Source: Mauremys mutica
Taxonomy: Eukaryota > Chordata > Testudines > Geoemydidae
Direction: 5' to 3'
NCBI RefSeq assembly: GCF_020497125.1
Contig: NC_059079.1
Location: 11,179,553-11,243,552 of the forward strand
DNA length: 64,000 nt
This document shows positions 13,396-25,712 of the stretch, in pieces. The notes beneath the pieces are model-generated. The model had not been told where the DNA came from, made no database searches, and saw only the letters and a list, made by a program, of their open reading frames with translations. The stretch's first letter is position 1; the number at the start of each line of letters is the position of its first letter. A program made the position numbers and the translations under genes.

Positions 13396-13884
13396 TCAAG
13401 TCAATAAGTCTACAAAGTTATCTACATATAAGCAAGGAGTTGCACCCTTCTGCTTCCTCAAGCACACGTCCATCTGCTTTTACTGCAAACTATGCCACTC
13501 CTGTGGGAATAGCAGTTTGGAACGGGCTGTAACTCTAAAAAGAGACATTACAGTGATGACAAAGATAGAACAGAGCAGCTTGAAGGGGGAATTTCATAGT
13601 GCAGCAAATGAAGGAACAGAACATTTATACTGAAAAATGCTTTCCCACGGTATTTTCTGATCATAATGCCCCAGGAATGTAAGGTGATTTTACAGCTCAT
13701 CTAGAATTTTTGAAAGTTTGACCAAAAGTTGAAATAATATTCCACAATATTTCCTCCTCATTTTTATTAGTTCTTATATGCATTAATAATAAACTGACAA
13801 GTGTTGAAACCACTGCCTATCATGCTGATCAATATTATCTCATTGTTTCCCTGTACTCTTCAGTCTGTCTTTATACATCTGTTG

Positions 13885-13995
13885 TCTCTTGTCTTCTACT
13901 TAGATTGTAAACTCTTTGGTGCAGGGGCTGTCTTTTTGTTCTGTGCTTGTACAGGACAATAGGGTCCTAGTCCATGACTGGGGCTGCTAGGTACT
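13885..13995 (+). repeat. SINE/L3-type 3' tail
   Basis: The block TTAGATTGTAAACTCTTTGG, GCAGGGGCTGTC..TTTGTTCTGTGCTTGTACAG followed by ATAATACATAAATAATAACA is the shared 3' tail of amniote CORE-SINEs. No head is recognisable upstream. Confidence 0.6.
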
Positions 13996-16117
13996 ACTAT
14001 AATATAATACATAAATAATAACAACAAAATCTAGCCCAGAATCCAGATCATGCATTCTGTTCTCCCAGTGCATTACAGCAAGCTCTGCATCAGTTCAGGA
14101 GGTCCCCAAAAGGCTGCAGGAAATATTTAATTAAATAAAAATCAGTGCAGCACTAAGCTGGATTTGGAGTTGCCATAAGGAAACAGAATAAACAAACACT
14201 TTGGTTGTGTATGCCATGGTCATGGGCCTTCTCCATTAGGCTGGGATAGCACTGTAGTCTTTAGAAATAATATTGGGCATGGGAGTTAAAGGGAGGGAAA
14301 CAGAAACAAAATCTTTTCCAGCTCAAAAATCTTTCCAATCCTCAAAATGTCCTTCTGAGTCTTTCTCCTTCTTCCATCCATTCTCCCTGAATCTAGGCAG
14401 TGATGCAGGGTCATCCAAGCCTTTAACCTCAGTCTGGCTTCATGACAGGACATATTTTTCCTGTTTCCACTGAGAGCAGCTACTGCCTAATAGCTCTGTC
14501 CTTCCAGCCCTATGGGCCCTATCTTGCTACCATTAAATACTATGGCAAAATTATCTTTGATGTGAGCAGGACAACACATGTTTCATGTCCCACTGAGGGT
14601 ATAAGCCAGGCAACTTTTTCATCACTGCTTCCCTTCCAAGTTGTCCAGTGCACTAGGCCACCCAGATAGACTCAGGAAGGTAGGAAGGAACATACAGCAG
14701 ACTTTGATCACAGAGAGATAAAAAGATCTGAGAAACTGTACTGTTAGCAGCATTCATAGAATGCAACCTGTTACATTGACTTGAAATGCTTTAATAAAGA
14801 AACTCTTTCCCAAAGCCAGAACTCAGGATGCAAGTGAAAAGAATTCATATAAATTAGATAAATAGGGCTTTGGATTTATGGAAAAATCCATTTAATGGTA
14901 TTTAATTTTCCGGTTTGCCAGTTCTTTGAAGTGTCTTTAGATTAAGAAAAGAATAAACAAAGTTTAAAACACAGTCAGTTTGAATTATAGATAAACAAAC
15001 AAAAGATTCAGTCAACTGTTTATGATTCACAGATGTTTTTATCCTGAGGAAACAGAAGAAATCGACCCAACTCCTCCAACCTCACATATCACTGCTGCTC
15101 AATGTATAAAACACTGTGTCTAAGTGTTTGAAGGCATTTAGAAGGTACAGAAATGTTCTGTCAGATCTACAAATTACTTATGCCGAGCTGGTAACTGCTT
15201 TGGCTCTTTCCACACCAGTTCACCTTGTGATCATAGATGCCCATCACACAAAATCGGATCCTGACCTTTCCTACGTAATTTCCATTGACTTAGTCCAATT
15301 TAGAGATTACAACATGCATAACTCTTTACAACATGACGTGTTTTACTACCAACCTTGCTCTTTTTTTTTACAGATAAGACGGAGAAAATACGACAAAATT
15401 GAATATATTGGGTCAGATTCTAGCCCCTTTGTAGCCAAAAGGACCTGAACTATCCCCTGGAGAAGTCCCTTAGTGCAGAAATAGCTCAGGGCTGGTGTAT
15501 GCAGCCCTACTTCATCCCTGCTTGTAGCCCCCAGCACAGAGGTATGCCAGGGCAGGTGCAGGGGCCAGAGTGCTCTATGCTCCAGTTATTCCGAGCTGCA
15601 GAGCAGCACATAGGCAGCCATACATATTAAATACATTTACGAACAGCCTTTCCCCTCCCCATGCGCCTTCTGTGCTGCATTTCCTGGGAGGCATGTCATA
15701 AATAACTGGTCCATTGTGTATAACAGATTTGGTCTCCCGCAGTCATATCTACTCTTGCCCTCTCTTCACAGATTTTAATATATTGAGACAAATTTGCAAT
15801 AAAAACTTAAAAAGGAACTAACAAAAAGCATTTGGAATAATGAGCATCTCCTGATCTCTCACTGTTGTAACCCTTGTTCTCCCCCACTCTTTGTCTGTCA
15901 TCCTTGCCATTGTCACATCTAATTCACCTTCTAGGCATCTGTAAAGTGCCATGCACAACTATAGCATTCATATATAAAAGAGTGGTAGTAGAAGCATTCA
16001 TGATATTTAGTATTACATGCCCTGCATCAAGTTTCTTTCCATGTTAGATGGGTGTTATTTGAGAGACTAGCTGGTTCAAGTGATTGATAATGAGAGATAA
16101 AACTTTTCACTGTGATG

Positions 16118-16700
16118 ATCTGGGGAATCTGTACAGCTTATTAATTCTGTTTGATATTGGAAACTGTATCAAACTGCAAACGCCGTTTTGAATATGAGGC
16201 TTGGTTGCATTCTCTGTTGTTCTTTTATCTCCCTGGATGGTCCTCTATTCAAATAGAAGCACTCTAGACAATGGCCAACTCCTCCCCTTGAGAACTGGTT
16301 TAGCAAGGGAGATCGCCTAGCAATTACATCATTTGGTAAGGGTCGGTGATTGCCAGAGGAGGTTGATCAGAGAGTCACCTGAAAGATGAGATGAGAAAGT
16401 TATAAAAGGGCAGGAGCTGTTCTACTCTGGGTCTTTGGCCATTTTCACCTGCTCCAGCTCAGGGGAGTTGCTACAGGAGCCTGGTGAGACAGAGAGGCTG
16501 GTAGGGAGAGGGAACAAACTCTCCCTCTCTGAATGCAGATGGACCCCCAAGAGAAGTATGAGCTAGAGTGAGGGGCCCTGCATTCTGTGTGTTCACTGTT
16601 TTCTAAATGATCTCTTGTGCTTTATCTCCTAAGTAAAGAATTATGGTGTTTTAGAATCCTATGAAGAGTTTGTCTGTTGGCTTTCACTAACGTGTGTCCC
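16118..16700 (+). mobile_element. LTR-like block with TATA box and polyadenylation-like signal
   Basis: A TATAAAAGG at 16401-16409 is followed by a C/T-rich leader (GGTCTTTGGCCATTTTCACC). AGTAAAGAATTATGG near 16633, a one-base variant of AATAAA, then follows about 230 bp downstream. This promoter-plus-poly(A) spacing is that of a retroviral-type LTR. The general sequence resembles a repeat I associate with turtle LTR elements, but no TG..CA ends or target duplication could be fixed. The sequence on to about 16980 may be internal. Confidence 0.4.
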
Positions 16701-18478
16701 TGAAGAGGAAAGCTGTGAATCAGAAGGCTCACACCTTCAGTGGAATTCTGGGGAACATAGAAGAGCTGCTGGTGAGACTTGGGGGAGATGGCACTAGTTT
16801 CAGTGCCTATGCAAGTGTATTGTGGGGGTTCCCATGGCCAAGAGGAGTGTCAGATATGAGGTGTGTACCTAGCGTGTGTGCCAAGAGGCCCAAATCTGGG
16901 AATAGTGCCAAAACTTTGCCCCATCCCAGCAAGCTAAAGGCACATGCCGTAGCTGTACCTGTTCTATGGATAACCTGAGGAATTCGGCTCCAGAGCTATT
17001 AATTCAGCCCCTTTTCACCAGCACTAAAAATTCACACCCAGAAAATTATTTTGGAAAACAATTTTTTTTTTCAAAACCAGAACGACTGAGACGAAGTCAA
17101 GAGTACATTTTTAGTCAGAAGACAACATCTCTGTAACAGACTCCTTGTTGTGTACGTTTTAATATATTGTTAAGGACCTACAAATACTTCAGTTTTTCAT
17201 TGAAATGCCCCTGTTGACAGACAAAAAATTAAAGAAGTTTCTCTCCTCCTCTCTTTATACAACATGATTCTCATTTGTGCAATAAGCAGCTTCTCTGGCC
17301 TGGATATACTGTAAATGACACTGGAGAGGACATGGGAGGAGGAAAGTTCTTTTTGTCCCCCTTTATAATCTCCAGTCATGGAGCTGGTGACATTTAGAGT
17401 AGCCTCATGGCTGCTCTAAATTGCACTTGGCTTCCCACAACCACAATGGGCCATTACAACAGCTGGGGATCACTGGAGAGTGGCTATGCTCTGGCCAGGC
17501 CTCTTTACCCCAGGCCATACTCCCTACAATGGGAGCTTGGATGGTTGATGGCATAACGGTGCTATGCCCCTTCTATACCACGTAGGCTATGGATTATCCC
17601 TATGTTGGAGGAAAGCCCAGGTAACTGGTTATGCTGTCTTTACATCTCCTTTCTGACACAGAAGAGTGCAGAGGGGACAACTATGCCCAAGAGTCTGGCC
17701 GAATGACATTACATGCCTAAAGTCAGCTGCTGTTAGCATCACTTATATAGTGAAACTTATCTAGACAGTAGACAGTCATTTGAGTGACTGACAAAAAGTG
17801 AGGGCTTAACATATGTGGGCTCCTAAAAGGTTGGAGTAGAATTGTCCTCTGTGCATTTGAGAATACCCTGGGACAAGCTCTCAAAACAAAAGGATTGTTA
17901 ATAAGGGTGCTCTCTTGTACAGCTTTCACCGTAATTTAATTTAACTTCTACACCATATTAGCGATGTGGATCGTGTAAAATAATATAGTCGAATCAAGTT
18001 ATTTCGCTCTCTGACCAGTTCATTTTTCCGTTGCGTAATCCTTTCCTTTTGCTTTTATTCAAGACCAGTTTTGCTTTTCACTCTATATCTCGCTCCTTCA
18101 AGACTTGCTTCTTTGCAGAGATTTTCTCTCAAGAACGTAGGTAAGGATTGGCACATATCTCCTTTGTAACCTACATATCATAGGGAAGGGCTGAGAATAT
18201 AGTCCTAATTGGACTGCATTATATTTCTACTCATCATTTCAGTATCAGTGATGGGCATGATAGATAAAGTTAACATAAGTCACCTGTTTACACTTTGTAT
18301 TGGTAGAAATGTGTGTGTCTGGCTAAGGTCACTAGAATATCTGTCCAGGATAGAAATACAACTCTTTGGAGACAACAGAATTTGTCTCTTATGTATTTAT
18401 GATTAAATTTAAACCAAGAAGCCAGCAGATATATGAGTGCTGCATCATTGCATCAGCTAATCCTAGTTTTACATGAAT

Positions 18479-19174
18479 CAGGGCCGCCCAGAGGGGGGGG
18501 CAATTTGCCCCGGGCTCCGGAGGGGCCCCCAAGAGAAGAGCGGAGGCTCCCGCCTCCGCCCCTCTCCTGGAGCCTCAGCGTCTCCAGCGGGGCCCCTGAG
18601 CCCTGCCCCGCTCAGAGCGGCGTGGGGAGGGGGCGGGGCAGCTGCCTCCGCTCGGCGTGGAGCTCACAGCCCCGCCCCCTCACCACGCGGCTCTAAGCGG
18701 GACGGAGCTCAGGCCCCGCCGGAGACGCGCTCGGTAAGAGGCCGGGGCCGGGGCGGGGGCGGGACCGGTGGCGGGGGGGAGGAGCGGGACCCGCCGGGGG
18801 CGGGGGCGGAACCGGGGGTGGGGGGGGAGTGGGACCCGCCGGGGGCGGGGCCGGGACCGGGACCGGAGGAGCGGGACCCGCCGCGGCCACTGCCGCCGCC
18901 GAAGCGCAGCCCGGTCTTCGGCGGCGGGGGGGCCCCTTCTGTTCCGGGACCCGCCGCCTAAGGGCCCGGAAGGCCCGCGGCGGGGACCCCCCCCGCCACC
19001 GAATTACCACCGAAGACCGGGCTGCGCTTCGGCGGCGGTCCCGCTTCGGCGGTAATTCGGCGGCGGGGGGCTCCCGCCGTGGGTCTTCGGGGCACTTTGG
19101 CGGCGGGTTCCGGAACGGAAGGGCCCCCCCACCGCCGAAGACCCCGGGCCCCCGGAATCCTCTGGGCGGCCCTG
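18479..19174. mobile_element. Very GC-rich hAT non-autonomous element, 696 bp, with 8-bp TSD
   Basis: Terminal inverted repeats CAGGGCCGCCCAGAG at the left and CTCTGGGCGGCCCTG at the right are perfect. The flanking ACATGAAT copies at 18471-18478 and 19175-19182 are identical. The interior is extremely G+C rich and holds a 29-bp perfect inverted repeat (18893-18921 with 19010-19038). Long open frames through it on both strands reflect the lack of AT-rich stop codons and are not genes. Confidence 0.9.
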
Positions 19175-21409
19175 ACATGAATGACAATGAGGTCAGATCT
19201 GTGTGCGCTGCTAATCTGCTTCTGGGGCCAGGAGATCAGCCTCTATTGTGTTGACAAATTCATGTCATTTGAATGGGAGAAAAACAAAACACAAACCTAA
19301 ACAAAAAGTGCTGGTTTCTGTTTGATTCATTTTTGGTCTGTATAAAGTAAATTGTCCTCCCTAGACCTCATTTCATAAAGATCAATCTCCCAGCTATTAA
19401 ACATATAAAAGCTGATGTTAAACTGGGTGCATGGTACAGGGCATCACAATGCAATCATTTTAGTATTGCATTAGCTAATGGGGCTGGAAAAGCTGCTGCA
19501 GAAATACCATCTATGGCTCTCCGAGGACCCTGCTTGGAATAATATTTTTATCAGGTCCTAAAGCCTTTTGCTGAGAAAAAAGCAATACTTTCCCCCACAG
19601 AAGCACTATAAACCTGTTTGAAATGTAAGTTTATTTGCTTCATATTTGCACAGATTTGCCTATAACATACCCAAACCAAACAGTATCATGAAGCTATTTT
19701 TCACTTACACTCCAGCTACGAACATATATCTCAAAGAGATAGGAACAGACATCCCATTGTTAAATCTTTTATTCTCCTCTTCAAAAATTAGCACCACAGT
19801 AAAGTTAAATGTCAACATGCAACACTAAACGCTGTCCTTGATGTGCCAGTGAAACATGTATGTTACACTGAGGTTGATGAAAGCAACAAGTTTTAGGAAG
19901 ATCATTCAGGGGCTAGCTCTCCTCCCCATTTCATGACTACAGTGACCCAGCCTAGAAAGATCATCCATTCCCAGACTGCCTCACACGCTGAGAAAAAAAA
20001 TCGCTTTTCATGGCTCTTGGTACCAGCCTGATTTAAGGTAATAGCTTCCCTGAACGTATAATAAAAAAATTGCTTATGGACAGAATTGTTGTAAATGTTC
20101 AGCACCCACAATCTGGCCATATTTTCAAAAAAAGGTCAGCATCCACTTAGGCACCTAAACAAAATAGCAATGGGAGTTGCTGGCTTTTGAGCTTTTTAGA
20201 AACCCTGGCCCTGGTTATAGGTGCCAGGCATTTTTGAAAATCTCAGGCTTTTGGAAGTCTGGCCTTGTATGCACCTACCATCTCAAAGGATCCCAAAGCT
20301 TTTTGTAAACCATGAAACAAACACCACCAAATGCAGACACCTCATGAAGGAACGGAGGTTAAAAGTCATCTAAGTACACAGCATGGTGGGCCCCTTCCAG
20401 ACAGTGTGAGTGTGGGAAAATTTATCCAGAAACACCTGGGAAAACCCCTCTATATCTACAGGTGCAATTTTGCTCCTATAGCAAACTGCAAGGGCACAAG
20501 ACCTGTAAGTGACACACCTTCAATTGACAGCAAGCAAAATATTGTGGGACAAAATTTACACAAGCTGAGGATTTGGTTTCCAAATATATTTTAAACCAAA
20601 CCCCCCCTTCTCAAATAAAGACGTTATAAGTGCTATTAAGTTATCAAAGAGAGTATGCAGAAGCAGCAAGTCTGCAAATAAAATATACAGATCTTGGGAA
20701 AGAAGACTGAATATGTCACAATGGTGCTGGAGCAACAAAGAGGATAAAGGGGCAATACCCATGATTGAACAGGATGTGAAAAAGCAAATGCCCAGGCAGA
20801 AAAGCCTGGAAAAAATCTAGAATCGGAAAACACCTTGAGCAGTGCCCTAATGAAGTAGTTTCCTAATTAAATACGAGGCTTTAATAGCATGAAGGGGGCT
20901 AACCCACTGGGGAATCTGAGCAGAAGGATAAAGGATTATCAAAACTGATAACATTATGGGTTGTTCTATATTTAGCCATCTAGAATTTGGATCAGCCACC
21001 AAAAAGGCAGACTCATTACTATCCCAGAGGAACACAGAAATAAATATATTAAATTATAAATGAATTTAGACTTGTGTCAAGTACAACCTACTTGGGGGAG
21101 AGATCGTCTTAACAACATTAACTTAGCACAGAGCCAGCTTTTGAGAGCCTGGATAAAAATGGAGAGAGATTATTTGTTGGAAGATTCTGTATGTGGAAAA
21201 GAGTAAAAACTGTACGCTCTTTAGTTATCTCAAGTGCATAGCAAACTGTTGATACTAAAATAATAAGAAATTATCATTAACTCCAAGATGAAACAGAATG
21301 GGCTGAGTCTCTCTAAAAAGGAACATACATGTAGCAGGATCATAGGCACAAGTTATAGCAAGTTTCAGACTTTTGAGCATTTAAATCCCTATCCTGCCAG
21401 CACTTACCC

Positions 21410-21960
21410 ACTAATAATAATTATAGTAGTAGTTATATAGCACTTTTCATCAGAATAGCTCAAGGCACTTTGCAATCTTTAATTTAAATTTACCCTCAAC
21501 CCCCCCCTGTGAAATAGGAAAGTTCTGTTATCCCAATGGTATGGATGAGGAACTGAGGCACAGAGGATATGTCTACACACCCCGCAGAAACGAGCCTCCC
21601 AGCCCAGGTCAATGGGTTTGGGCTATCAGGATTCATGCTAGTGCTCTAAAAATAACTGTGTAGACTTCGAAGTTGTGTCTTGGACTTTGAAGCTTAGAAA
21701 GGGAGATGTGCTTCATGGCCCAAATTCAAGCCCAAGCCATAATTTCAGAGTGCTGTCTACAGTTATTTTTAGAGCACTAGTGTGAGCCCCATTAGCCCAA
21801 ATCTATTGGCCCAGGCTGGGAAGCTCGCTGCCGCAGGCAGTGTAAACATACCTAGAAAGGCTAAGTGACTTGCCCAAGGTCACAGAGGAAGTATCTAGCA
21901 GAGCAGGAAAGTGAGCTCTACTCTCCCAAATGCTAACCTAGTGCCCTAACTGTTGGACCA
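21410..21960 (-). repeat. MIR-type SINE, minus orientation, split by an insertion
   Basis: The left part (ATAGCACTTTTCATCAGAAT ... GAACTGAGGCACAGAG) and right part (GGCTAAGTGACTTGCCCAAG GTCACAGAGG ... CCTAACTGTTGGACCA) form one reversed MIR. The two halves are interrupted by the foldback element at 21568-21850. Confidence 0.7.
21568..21850. mobile_element. Foldback/MITE-like element inside a MIR SINE
   Basis: The ends TATGTCTACACA and TGTAAACATA are imperfect inverted repeats, continuing inward as CGAGCCTCCCAGCCCAGG against CCAGGCTGGGAAGCTCG. An inner pair, GTGCTCTAAAAATAACTGTG and CTGTCTACAGTTATTTTTAG AGCAC, makes most of the element palindromic. The exact ends and target duplication are uncertain. 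Confidence 0.6.
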
Positions 21961-22984
21961 TCCTTCTTTCTTTCTCTTTGAACTCAATGGGACTGCATAT
22001 ACATGTATAAACATTTGGAGAACTGGAGTCTGTATTTGTGATTGCATTAAAAAGTTTGTCCAATCAAGCAGGAAGAGAGCTGGACTGAAAAGGCCCAATT
22101 CTGCTGTTACTTACACTGGTGTAAATTTGGATTAAATCCATTGAACTGAATATGACAGAACCTCAGCTAATGTCAATCCGCATAGCTCTATTTTTCAGTC
22201 AATGGAACTATGCTGATTTGTATCAGTTGAGGTTCTGGCTAAATGAAGTTACTTTAGAGTAAAACGGGTAAAATGAGAGGAAAATTTGGCTCACAGTGTA
22301 TAATGTATAGTAATATCACTGGAACATACTAACAGAATTATTTCCATTATCATGTTTATTTGTCTTCAAACAGCAAGTTATTCAACGGTAAATGCAAAAA
22401 GCAGTGTGATAAGTACCATGACCATAGGAAAATTAATCAAAGACTAAACTAGGTTGGGACATAAGAAGATGGATCAGAGTAATTAAATCACCGTTAAATT
22501 ATGCAATGATGGGCAAACATTTTTAAAACATCTAGTTTACACTGTCTAATGCCCTCTTTCAACCACAGAATTTAAGAGACTAGTGATCTTTTGGCATATA
22601 TCATTAGTGTCTGTTATTCAACACGCAATGTTGCTACATGAATTGCACCTGGTCTCAGTGCACAAGTTTGACTATCATCACTTCTGCAATATATACAGCA
22701 TATGTTTGCCCAGAAGTTTTACATTAGCACTAACTAATATGATGAGATGGTCCTGACATGTCAGGCAGTCCTGAATATCTGTTCCCCTCATTTATAAGGG
22801 CAGCATTTAAGGTATCTACGGGACACAGAGGTGTCTGCTGTAAATCTGGCTTAATTAAACATATCAATTATTAATGAGAAAGTCTGAAAATGATTCCTAT
22901 ATCATTCCAAACTATCCATTCATCCAGGGAGCATTAGCTGTGTGGGAGGGAAACAAGTCAAAGAATTAAAAAATATTAGGAATG

Positions 22985-24448
22985 TGAAGCGATAAAAAAA
23001 ATTAATCACACTGTTAAACATTAATAGAATACCGTTTATTTAAATATTTTGGATCTTTTCTGTGTTGTCAAATATATTGATTTCAGTTACAATACAGAAT
23101 ACAAAGTGTACAGTGCTCACTTTATATTTATTTTTTGTTACAAGTATTTGCACTGTAAAAAAACAAGAAAAAGTATTTTTCAGTTCACCTAATACAAGTA
23201 CTGTAGTGCAATCACTTTATCATGAAAATTGAACTAACAAATGTAGAATTATGTACAAAAAAATTGCATTAAAAATAAAACAATGTAAAAATTTAGAGGC
23301 TGAAGTCCACTCAGTCCTACTTCTTGTTTCAGCCAATCGCTCAGACGAACAAGTTTGTTTACATTTGTAGGAGATAATGCTGCCCGCTCCTTGTTTACAA
23401 TGTCACCTGAAAGTGAGAACAGGTGTTTGCATGGCTCTGTTGTAGCCGGCATCACAAGATATTTACGTACCAGATACACTAAAGATTTATATGTCCCTTC
23501 ATGCTTCAACCACCATTCCAGGGGACATGGATCCATGCTGATGACGGGTTCTCATAACAGTCCAACAGCTCGATAACAGTCCAAAGCAGTACGGACCGAC
23601 ACATGTTCATTTTTATTATCTGAGTCAGATACCACCAGCAGAAGATTGTTTTTCTTTTTTGGTGGTTCAGGTTCTGTAGTTTCTGCATCAGAGTGTTGCT
23701 CTTTTAAGACTTCGGTTTAGCGTATCTGGCACGTAAATACCTTGCAATGTGGGCTACAAAAGTGCCAAGCAAATGCCTGTTCTCACTTTCTGGTGACATT
23801 GTAAATAAGAAGAGGGCAGCATTATCTCCCATAAATGTAAACAAACTTGTTTGTCTCTTAGTGACTGGCTGAAAAAGAAGTCGGACTGAGTGAACTTGTA
23901 GGTTTTGAAGTTTTACATTGTTTTGTAACAAAAAAAAATCTACATTTGTAAGTTGCATTTTCACGACAGAGATTGCAGTACAGTACCTGTATGAGGTGAA
24001 TAGAAAAATACTATTTCTTTTATAATTTTTACAGTGCAAATATTTATAATCAAAAATATACACTTTGATTTCAGTTACAATACAGAATACTGTTAAGTCC
24101 TTGGGGCAGCCGGTGTAGGAAACAATCACTTGAGGCCAGAGAGCAGACAGCTAACCAAAACCTCAATTTTATTTACAGAAAGAGAGCTCACTCAGCCGGT
24201 TGAAACCGGCTGAGCTATCCCTTAATAGTCTAACTCAGTTGCCATAGTAACAAAACCCATGACAACCAAATACACAACAAATACAACATATATGAAAATG
24301 TAGAAAAACATCCAAAATATTTTATAAATTTCAATTGGTATTCTATTGTTTAACAGTACAATTAAAACTGCGATTAATCGCAAATAATTTTTTTTAATTG
24401 TGATTCATTTTTTGAGTTAATTGCATGAGTTAACTATGATCTAGCCCT
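22985..24448. mobile_element. hAT-type transposon relic with opposed transposase C-terminal segments
   Basis: Minus strand 23290-23560 encodes a hAT dimerisation domain (CPLEWWLKHEGTYKSLVYLV, then LFSLSGDIVNKERAALSP). Plus strand 23718-23890 carries a second, broken copy of the same domain in the opposite direction, so the centre is a large inverted repeat. The ends are rich in ATTAATC/GATTAAT and run to CTAGCCCT at 24448. The domain is the family's C-terminal signature (W..HE..Y..L..LARKYL..PAT..LFS..G.IV...R..L). There are stops and frameshifts, no catalytic N-terminal part, and the element is interrupted by a solo LTR at 24091-24279. Confidence 0.75.
24091..24279 (-). mobile_element. Short solo LTR (189 bp) with 5-bp target duplication
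   Basis: The block starts TGTTAAGTCC and ends ACACAACA, and is flanked by AATAC at 24086-24090 and 24280-24284. It lies inside the hAT relic whose sequence resumes on each side. TG..CA ends and a 5-bp duplication are typical of LTR integration. Minus orientation is inferred from AATAAA (24173-24168 on that strand). It contains an 11-bp hairpin, CTCAGCCGGTT-GA-AACCGGCTGAG, at 24191-24214. No internal retroelement sequence remains. Confidence 0.7.
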
Positions 24449-24956
24449 AAAAATATGTCTCATATTTAAGTCAATTCAGAGAGATGAGACTTTTTCTTGT
24501 CTTCTGGGTAGGCACGAAGGTAGCACTGGCATAGCATTAAAAAATACCCTAAAAGATCTTATTGAAATGTGTTTTTAATGCATCTGAATGAGTGTGAACA
24601 TTCATGTTGTCTAGCTAGCAATTAGAAATGTACATAGCCTTCTAGAACAGAACCATCTGCTGGGGGAAGCAGTGTAGTACAGAACTAAACACGTCAAGGG
24701 GCTACTTATTTATACTGTAATAGTTTCTTGGTAAATTTAAACACTGAGTCAGATACTCAGCTTGTGTAAATTAGCATAGCTGATCTGGGCCCATATTTCT
24801 TAAACATATTAGAGGGATCATAAACATTCACATTTCCCATTCATCTCAGTTACAGCCATGTATGTGTGTGCTTATCTGAATCAGAGACTGGCCCCAAGCT
24901 TTTTACTGTAATATTTTGCATATAAATAGTAAATAGTACATATATTTTGTACTATT

Positions 24957-25075
24957 AATAATAATTATCATTATTATTTGCATTGTGATAGCACTCAAAG
25001 ATCTCAATCAGGATGAAGTCCTATTATGCTAGCGGCTCTACAAACACAAAGTAACAGACAGTCCCTGGCCCAAAG
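24957..25075 (+). repeat. Amniote MIR-type SINE 3' segment
   Basis: The block TTATTATTTGCATTGTGATA GCACTCAAAGATC TCAATCAGGATGAAG..GGCTCTACAAACACAAAGTA..AGTCCCTGGCCCAAAGA is a common reptilian SINE tail; a second copy is at 49042-49140. Confidence 0.55.
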
Positions 25076-25589
25076 AACAGAAGTCATTGGAAGTGTTGGC
25101 TGAATAAGAACCGAGTAAGGGAGACAGATCCTCTATTGAAGAATATCCTCCATGGCCCAAATTCAGTGTGTGGATCCACCTGGTAGAGTGGTGTAAAGGG
25201 CCAGAGCACAGTCCAGGTTTGGGGTTACTGAATTCCAAGATCTGGCTCAAATCAGTTGTCTGTTACAATCCACTTTTCCTGGTCACTTAATATTCCCGTT
25301 CCTTTTTTTCTTTAAGAAAATAAAAAGGTTTTAAACTCAGTGCCCTATGTGTATATGCACGCACACAGTGTACAACACAGTAGACAACTACAGCAACATT
25401 CACCAGTGTCTAACATCTGGTCTTGTGGCAATTCACTACTGAGTATTTCAAGAACAAACTGCAAATTCTTTCAGACCTATTTGTTTTCCATTCCATGTAT
25501 TACCTTCTCATGCCTGGCAATTGCTTCTCAGAAAGTCTTGACATGTCCTTCCAATGTCTTAAAATAATGGTCTTTGTGACTAACAAGCA

Positions 25590-25712
25590 TCTGATGAAGT
25601 GGGTATTCACCCACGAAAGCTCATGCTCCAATACTTCTGTTAGTCTATAAGGTGCCACAGGACTCTGTCGCTTTTTACAGATCCAGATTAACGCGGCCAC
25701 CCCTCATACTAA
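25590..25712 (+). repeat. Interspersed repeat (reptilian, family uncertain)
   Basis: Sequence CATCTGATGAAGTGGGTATT CACCCACGAAAGCTCATGCT ... CAGATCCAGATTAACGCGGC is one I know as a widespread repeat in turtle and crocodilian DNA. I cannot name its family with certainty; there is no coding evidence. Confidence 0.5.

Noticed and set aside
15116..15448. 110-residue plus-strand frame
   Set aside because: No recognisable domain, no splice or promoter context, and its right end runs into a T run and a dispersed repeat.
18473..19254. Long Pro/Arg/Gly-rich open frames on both strands
   Set aside because: They lie inside the GC-rich hAT element bounded by an 8-bp duplication; low AT content explains the lack of stops.
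25340..25700. Overlapping frames at 25.3-25.7 kb on both strands
   Set aside because: They include a known type of dispersed reptilian repeat (25590-25712) and have no conserved domain.
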